A DNA stretch of 64,000 bases from Saccopteryx bilineata (Eukaryota; Chordata; Mammalia; Chiroptera; Emballonuridae): contig NC_089491.1 of assembly GCF_036850765.1 (NCBI RefSeq), forward strand, positions 183,065,520 through 183,129,519, written 5' to 3'. A program made the position numbers and the translations under genes. Shown piece by piece: positions 57,883-64,000 of this stretch; the stretch's first letter is position 1; every line of letters begins with the position of its first letter. A model generated the notes under the pieces. It saw only the letters and a list, made by a program, of their open reading frames with translations. It did no database searches and had not been told where the DNA came from.

Positions 57883-60800
57883 AATAACAATAGTTTTACT
57901 TCTTGTTTTCCAATTTGGATGCCTTTTATTTCTTCTTCTTGTCTGATTGCTGTGGCTAGAACTTCCAGGACTATGTTGAATAAGAGTGGTAAAAGGGGGC
58001 ACCCCTGCCCTGTTACTGATCTTAAGGGGAATGCTTTTAATTGTTGCCCATTGAATATGATGTTGGCTGTCAGATTGTCATATATGACCTTTTATTATGC
58101 TTAGGTCAATTCCCTGTATTTCCACTTTGCTCAGAGTTTTGATCATAAATCGTTGCTGGATTTTATCAAATGCTTTTTCTGCATCTATTGATATAATCAT
58201 GTGATTTTTATCCTTCATTTTGTTTATGTGATGAATCATATTTATTGATTTATGAATATTGTACCAGCTTTGCCTCCTAGAATAAATCTCACTTGATCAT
58301 GATATATGATCTTTTTAATGTATTGCTGGATTCAGTTTGCTAATATTTTGTTGAGAATTTTAGCATCTATATTCATCAGAAATATTGGCCAATAGTTTTC
58401 TTTCTTTGTAGTGTCTTTACCTGGTATGGGTATGAGGATAATGCTTGCCTCATAAAAGGAACTTGGAAGTCTTCTCTCCTCTTGTTGATTCATTTGGGTT
58501 GTATTTCTTTGTCTTCCCATTTTGTGTGTGTATTAGTTAGTGCTATCTGACTTTAAATTTGTTGTGATATCTTTATGAGAAAGATGGAGTCAGTGGTACT
58601 GTCTTCCAGGCCACCTGATTTCCTTGCTCTAGGAATGCTTCTTATGGGTACTAATTCCCTCCTATTGTATGTGAGTATTGAATGCAGTTGGTCCTTTCAT
58701 GGATACGGTTATCTTTTCAGGCTGGTGGGCTCTAAGGGTCAACCTTGATCATGTGTATTAGGTCTGTGGGGTGTCTGTCCTATTGGGTGTATTTATTTTT
58801 CTCTGTGTCTAGTGCCTGTTGGACTCCTCCTTTAGGCGTACTGCTTGTGTAGCTAGCTGAGTCTAGCATTAGTTCTGTCTGCCACCCACTACTGGTTGTG
58901 TTGGTTCTGGGTCTTCTTGGGTTAGCATAAGCCATTGTTTGTAACCTGCCATAGGCTACCTATCTGGAGCTACTTCTCTGTTTGCTGTTTGTGTCTGCAT
59001 TTTCTGTTCCTGAGTAGTGTGGAAGGGGCCAACTCTATATAAAGATCAGCTTCCTCATGCTTAGAGATAGCAGCTCTGTAAAAGCCCCAAGCTTTATAAG
59101 ATTTGCCTCCACTTTTCAACTGTTCTACCTCCTTTTTCAGCTATATGGTCTTCCTACAGAGTCTTCCATAGAAAGGCTGTAGTGTGGGCTCAGATTGGCC
59201 TCACCTCACCAACCCCTCTACAGGTTGCAAGTTTAGTGGGTTAGAGCAGCTGAGGCTGTGAATACAATGTTAGTGGGACCCCCTACTTCAGAGATCTTCT
59301 AGTCAAGAGCTCAGTATGGGGAAAGTGGCCCCTACTCCAGAGTCTAATCCCTCAGATGTTGCTGGATACTCCAATTCTATTTCTCCCCAGAGAGATGAGC
59401 AGCAGGTTCAGACTGCATGGAGCCAACAGTCCCCTCTACAGAAGTTCTTATAGCTTGTGAGACCCCGGTCTCAGGGAGGAAGACTGAGAGAGTCCTCCCC
59501 TGGAGCTGACTGAACCCCCCCCCAGAAAGTGGCTAAGCCCCTCGACTGAACCCAACAATAGGCTTGCAGGGACCCACCCTTTAAATATCCATTCTCCAAG
59601 CCTCTCTCTACCTTCCCCCCTCTGGAACCTAGCCCAGCAGGGCAGGATATCCAGCATCTGGGCCAGCTGACTGGCCTGGTTCCACCCTGTCCAATGCACA
59701 TGAGCCACTGTGCCAGTGCTGATCACAGAAAGCAGAACTCAACTCAGCTAGGCCAGGTGTGAGGAACCCTTCCTCAGAACACACAACTAGCAAGGGTTGT
59801 TGGGTCCTGAACTGATGCTCTTTGCAGCTGGCCATTGGATGTGCCAGCCCTGCACCTCCCTGGAGGGAACCTGGCGCAGACCAGTGGGAGACACTGCCCA
59901 TGACTGGCCTTCAGGAACCTTCTTAAAGCTACAAGCAATCCTGAGTTTTTGCCTGTCTCTGTTGGGCTTATGTGCACATGAAAATACCAAGTCACACACC
60001 TAGGCTGGCTTTTACTCACTCTGGGCTTAGGGGAAGGTCCACAAAAGGCCAAAGTTTCCTGAGCCCCACCTTCTGCAGTCTCTGCTGACTGCTTGTTGGG
60101 CTTGTCCACCGAAAAAAAACTCTAGTAAAGTCTAGAGCCGGGGACAATTTAGGGATTAGGAAGGGTGGTGGGTGTGGCTCTGCTCCTCAGCCCCAGGTGT
60201 AAGTGTCCAGATTTTTTTCACAGATCTCCATAGGGTGTGGCCCCAGGAGTCTGGTGGATGTGGCCTCTGAGACCCAGAGATGTGGTCTGCCTGCAGTTCA
60301 GAGAGTTTCTACTGGGTCTCCCATGAGGCAGAAGCACCAGTCATAGCCTTGGGTGGGGCGGGGGGGGGAGGGAAATCCAGCCTCAGTGCCAGAAAACTGA
60401 GTCACTGACATGCCCCCTGCTTCCTGGTTTCTCAGAACAACCCAGTCTCCATAGGGTGGGGCAGGAGGGATTCCTGAGATGGGGCAGTTCCTTTCCCCAG
60501 GCTGATGCTGCTCAGAGGGGACTGCTCCACTCAAGAAAGATGGCGACTGCAGTATAGGAGAATGACTCAGTACAGGGGCTATCCCCTAGTGTCTCTCACT
60601 GGGCCACCAACTTCACACTCTCCTCAGGTTCTCTAGTCCTCTTAGCCATCCTTCTGCTGGAGCCCCAGGTAAGTGGTTGTGATTGAGATTTTCTATGCTG
60701 GTCCTTTAAGATGAAGCCCATATCTCTTAGAGCTCCTGTTTTTTACTCACAAACAGAAACCTTGGCTCTTTTCATTGCTAATTGCTGTATGAGCATCTCT

Positions 60801-61129
60801 TCTAGGCTCTCAGGCTCTAAGCTGGGTCACTAGTCCTAGGGCTTAGGACCCTCCCCTCTCAGTGCAACCCTCCCTGCAGTGAGAGTCCCTCCGGACCCTC
60901 AGCTGCCACTCACTCCTAGAACAGGGCAGTCCCCTCCATGTCTCTGCCCTTCCTACCAGTCTTGGTGTGGCTTCTTCTGTGACCCTTGATTATGGACTCC
61001 TTTTCATTTAGTCCAAAGTTGGTTTTTCAAGATGATTGTACTTAAATTAAGTTGTGATCCAATTTTGTCTTGGGAGGTGGCAGTTGGAATATCCGCCTAC
61101 TTTGTTGTCATCTTTGAATCATCAAGACC

Positions 61130-62110
61130 TCAACAACATGTATTTTGTCCTTGCTGTTTTTTTTACTTAGTATAACATTGCCAAGATTCATTCATATTTG
61201 TAAATGCTGTACACTTCATCCAATACTGTCATATTTTATTGTGACTCTATCACAGTTTATTCATCCACTCTCCCACTGACATGCATTTGGATTGTTTCCA
61301 GGTAGTTGTTTAAGTAGCACGAAAAGGAAGTGTTTTCTGTTGTACCTATAAATGAATTTTATGGGATACCTTGCAGTGAAATTCCTGAGTCACAAAATAT
61401 ATGAATATGCAATTTTTTCCAAAAATGTTCAATGTTTTCTAAAATGATTGTACCAATTTGCACTCTGACCAGCAGTAAATATCTAGTGGATCTATTTCCT
61501 CTCCATTAATATTATCAGGTTTTTAATTTTTTTCCAAAAGAAGCATGTAAAGTGATAATAGTCTATCATTGTCATTATTTGCACTTCCATGATCACTAAT
61601 GAATATGATGCTATATGATGAACATCTCTTCATATGTTTGTTGGTCATGAGTTACTCTTCTGTGAAATGTCTATTAAGTACTTTTGCCCATTTTTTTACT
61701 AAATTGTAGGAGATGTTTCTGTGCTTTTAATACCAAACCTTTCACAGTTATATATATTGTGAATATCTTTTCCCAGTTTATGATGGACTTTTCATTTTTT
61801 TAAGTGGACTCTTGGTGAATTAAAGTTTTTAATTTTCATATAGTGAAATTTATGTCTTGCCTTTTATAGTCAATGTTTTATGTCTTTTTTAAGGATACTT
61901 TCCTACTTCTAGCCCTATATTCATCTATACTTATTCATCTATAAATAAATTTATCTATAATTATTACTGTTTTTTTCAAAGTTTTGCTTTTGAAACTCAA
62001 ATCCATAATCCATCTGTGGTTGATTTTTTTATATACTGTGAGGTAAGGATCTAACCATGATTTTTTGACACTTAGTGAACTATTTACTCTTCAGGTATTG
62101 ATCTCTAGTT
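61130..62110 (-). mobile_element. Ancient L1 ORF2 / 3' fragment
   Basis: Text such as 'tttattcatccactctcccactgac', 'gtaccaatttgcactctgacc', 'cttttgcccatttttttac' and 'aatccatctgtggttgattt' is the minus strand of L1 ORF2, strongly diverged. It adjoins the 5' start of the younger L1. Confidence 0.65.
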
Positions 62111-63043
62111 ACAGAAAATTGCTATTACATGATTCTAAAATAAACTATCCCAAAATTCTGATATTGCATTACTTATACAGTACTTTTGCAAATGAAAGAA
62201 AATCTTGCACAGTAGAAATTGAGGTTGCTAATTCTGTCACATACAATAAGAATATTTATAAAAAGGAGAGAAACAGGAAGATAATTTTTCTGACAACTAA
62301 GTTTCCCAACCCCTTCACCATAGCACTTTAGAAATCTATTTTGACTAACTGAAACACACAGAAATTCACACACACACAGAAAACAATGGCAGTGAAGAAA
62401 AGGCAAGCGTAACCATTGCTCCGCATATCAATTTCCATTTTCATTTTGCATTCCTACTATGATTTAATTTGTCTTACAATCATTTTTTATTTTAGTGTTT
62501 TGAATTCTGCTCTAAAATGAAATCGACTTAACCTCTACGTTATATGTAACTGGTTCACAAAGAAAGAAATGGCATGTTGAAAAAGTTAGTTAATTGCCAA
62601 ATCTCCACTATCTCAGAAGAGCTCCTGTTTCTCTATTTCTCCACCATTATACTCTATAGAAGTAAAAGAGTTTAACTTCCAATCCACTTAACAAACATCT
62701 ATTAAACACCTAACATAGCAAAGCACTGCACTAGACTACATAAAGAATACAAGTCTGCTCACTAATTGGGAGCCACAAATAAATTTAAAATGGGATTAAC
62801 TATGATAACATATGTAATAGAAGTACCCACAAATGTTGATTGAATCTGATTACATTTATACATAATTACTAAGCACATACAAGAATATGCCATTTCAATG
62901 GTCTCATTAAATAGGCTTTTTTTTTTCTTTTTAGAGTTTATTTAGTAATTTCACAATGTTGGAAATTTAGGACTGAAACAGTCAACAGTAGAAAAATTTG
63001 TTAAGCAAAATCTATTTATAGGGACGCCTCAGACCATAACATA

Positions 63044-63125
63044 AACACTGACATAGAAGATGATGCTATGCTGTACACCAGAAATACAAATAATATTAAA
63101 TGTAAACTATAACAAAAAATTTTAA
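63044..63125 (+). mobile_element. Short L1 3' end
   Basis: 'gctgtacaccagaaatacaa' followed by 'atgtaaactataac' and an A-rich tail is the terminal part of an older L1 3' UTR. Confidence 0.45.
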
Positions 63126-63734
63126 TAAATAAAAAAGATGGTGAATGTGGCCAACATATTTGAGGAAGGCTTTTATCCAAACTCAAGAGACAAGAAGAAG
63201 CACTGAAGAAGAGGGTCTTCTGTGTGGAGCTGAGAGTTCCGGCCTCCTCAGTTACTTGGCTTTAGGGTTCCACCTGCACCAACAGTAAAATCAGTTCTGC
63301 ATAAAATTATGAAGATTTGTAATACCTGCTCTAGGTTCTCGACATGCTAGTCTCCACTGTCTTGTATGTTTCCCACACTCCCACTACCTTTATTCAGAAA
63401 CTTTAGGGGAGCATCACATCCAGGTCTCTGCTTATTACCAGTATGAGCTACTCAAGGTAAATTCTAACACCCACTCTTTCTCTCACCTCATGGTTCTGCC
63501 CAGTATTACCTCCTCTTTGAACTTCAGGGTATCTTCCAAAGCAGTTCTAACCCAACCTCACACATACTGTACACCAATATGAAAAATTTAGAGAGGCCCC
63601 TTCCTGAGGGAGTACATATAATCAAAAGGTTTTTAATTCATGTAGGAAAAAAGTACGTTATCACTGAAACCTAAAGAAAATCTTCAGTCAAGGGACTTCA
63701 GATCAAATCTAAAGTCTACAATAATTTGTGTATG

Positions 63735-63870
63735 AGACTTAAGCCAGTCACTGAGATTAGTAAATTACTCAGTCTATTCAATAGAAGAAATAATAACAAA
63801 TTCACATGAATGCTGTAGAAAATTACATGAAGTATAAGAAAATACTTGTAAACTATAAAGTGATCTAAAA
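63735..63870. repeat. MIR-like relic
   Basis: 'agacttaagccagtcactgag', 'attactcagtctattca', 'aataataacaa' and 'gtaaactataaagtgatc' follow the MIR 3' half. Confidence 0.35.
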
Positions 63871-64000
63871 TAGAAGTGACTTTCATTTTCTGTCAATGAT
63901 AAACCAGCAGGGAAGATATTTAATTAGACAGCCCTCAAGACATTCTGCAGACATGCCTACTCCACCTGCACTAGGAAAGGACTGCAACAAATGTGTAGGA

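Larger units (their letters stand above)
55411..61125 (-). mobile_element. Minus-strand L1 with 5' UTR-like part and internal deletion
   Basis: The right-to-left reading starts near 61125 with 'gattcaaagatgacaacaaag', an L1 5'-end type start, and runs through a GC-richer 5' UTR-like part to about 58.6 kb. It then passes to ORF2 at about 58.5 kb ([12 protein letters not shown]) and on to a 3' UTR ending near 55411. ORF1 and the endonuclease half of ORF2 are missing, so about 2.5-3 kb seems deleted; alternatively two elements are juxtaposed. Stops are frequent. Two SINEs and an ATTT microsatellite interrupt it. Confidence 0.6.
62111..64000. other. Non-genic tract
   Basis: A possible MIR/L2 piece near 62.68-62.76 kb, an L1 3' end (63044-63125) and a MIR-like piece (63735-63870). 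The rest is unrecognised and without a coding frame. Confidence 0.5.

Overview
This is a gene-poor stretch of a placental mammal nuclear genome, most likely a bat. It shows A+T-rich background, L1 retrotransposons, MIR/L2/MaLR relics, and two tRNA-derived SINE families. One SINE family is GC-rich and about 400-430 bp (head with A box TGGCTCAGCGG and B box GGTTCGATTCC). The other is a GCCTGACC-headed, VES/Rhin-1-like family. Recently active hAT DNA transposons with intact 8-bp target duplications also fit bats. From memory of these families I lean to the horseshoe/leaf-nosed bat group, but family names are provisional because no library search was possible. I found no host protein-coding gene and no functional tRNA or rRNA gene. 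Every long open frame lies in a mobile element.

Layout. 1-6.2 kb: mostly unique DNA with scattered relics, two CTCF-like motifs and a pair of overlapping palindromes. 6.2-14.9 kb: a full-length L1 (L1-A, + strand), interrupted twice inside ORF2 by GC-rich SINEs. 14.9-20.9 kb: unique DNA. 20.9-21.9 kb: an old L1 3' end carrying a candidate solo LTR and a SINE. 22.6-23.8 kb: a 5'-inverted (twin-primed) L1. 23.9-37.7 kb: one decayed endogenous retrovirus with both LTRs and a perfect 5-bp target duplication. Inside it sit a second full-length L1 (L1-B, 27.9-36.0 kb) and a hAT element that itself carries a SINE. 37.7-47.6 kb: largely unique DNA with a SINE, an MaLR LTR and a hAT MITE. 47.7-48.8 kb: a probable solo LTR split by another hAT MITE at its TATA-like region. 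49-53 kb: a 125-bp near-identical inverted repeat and older L1 pieces. 53.8-54.6 kb: MaLR LTR and SINE. 55.4-61.1 kb: a minus-strand L1 with SINEs and an apparent internal deletion. 61.1-64 kb: still older L1 and unique DNA.

The elements form a nested history rather than a pathway. The retrovirus came first, then L1-B and a hAT landed in it, then a SINE landed in the hAT. The two full-length L1s supply the machinery type (endonuclease, reverse transcriptase) that would have mobilised the SINEs. The most notable points are four. (1) The GC-rich SINE carries a near-consensus CTCF motif in all four copies. (2) The two independent L1s share one single-base frameshift in the reverse transcriptase, next to a heptamer of ribosomal-slippage type; in L1-A it is the only reading-frame lesion apart from the SINEs. 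(3) The L1 5' UTRs contain tandem ~235-257 bp units that differ in number between copies. (4) There is an unexplained 125-bp inverted repeat at about 97% identity.
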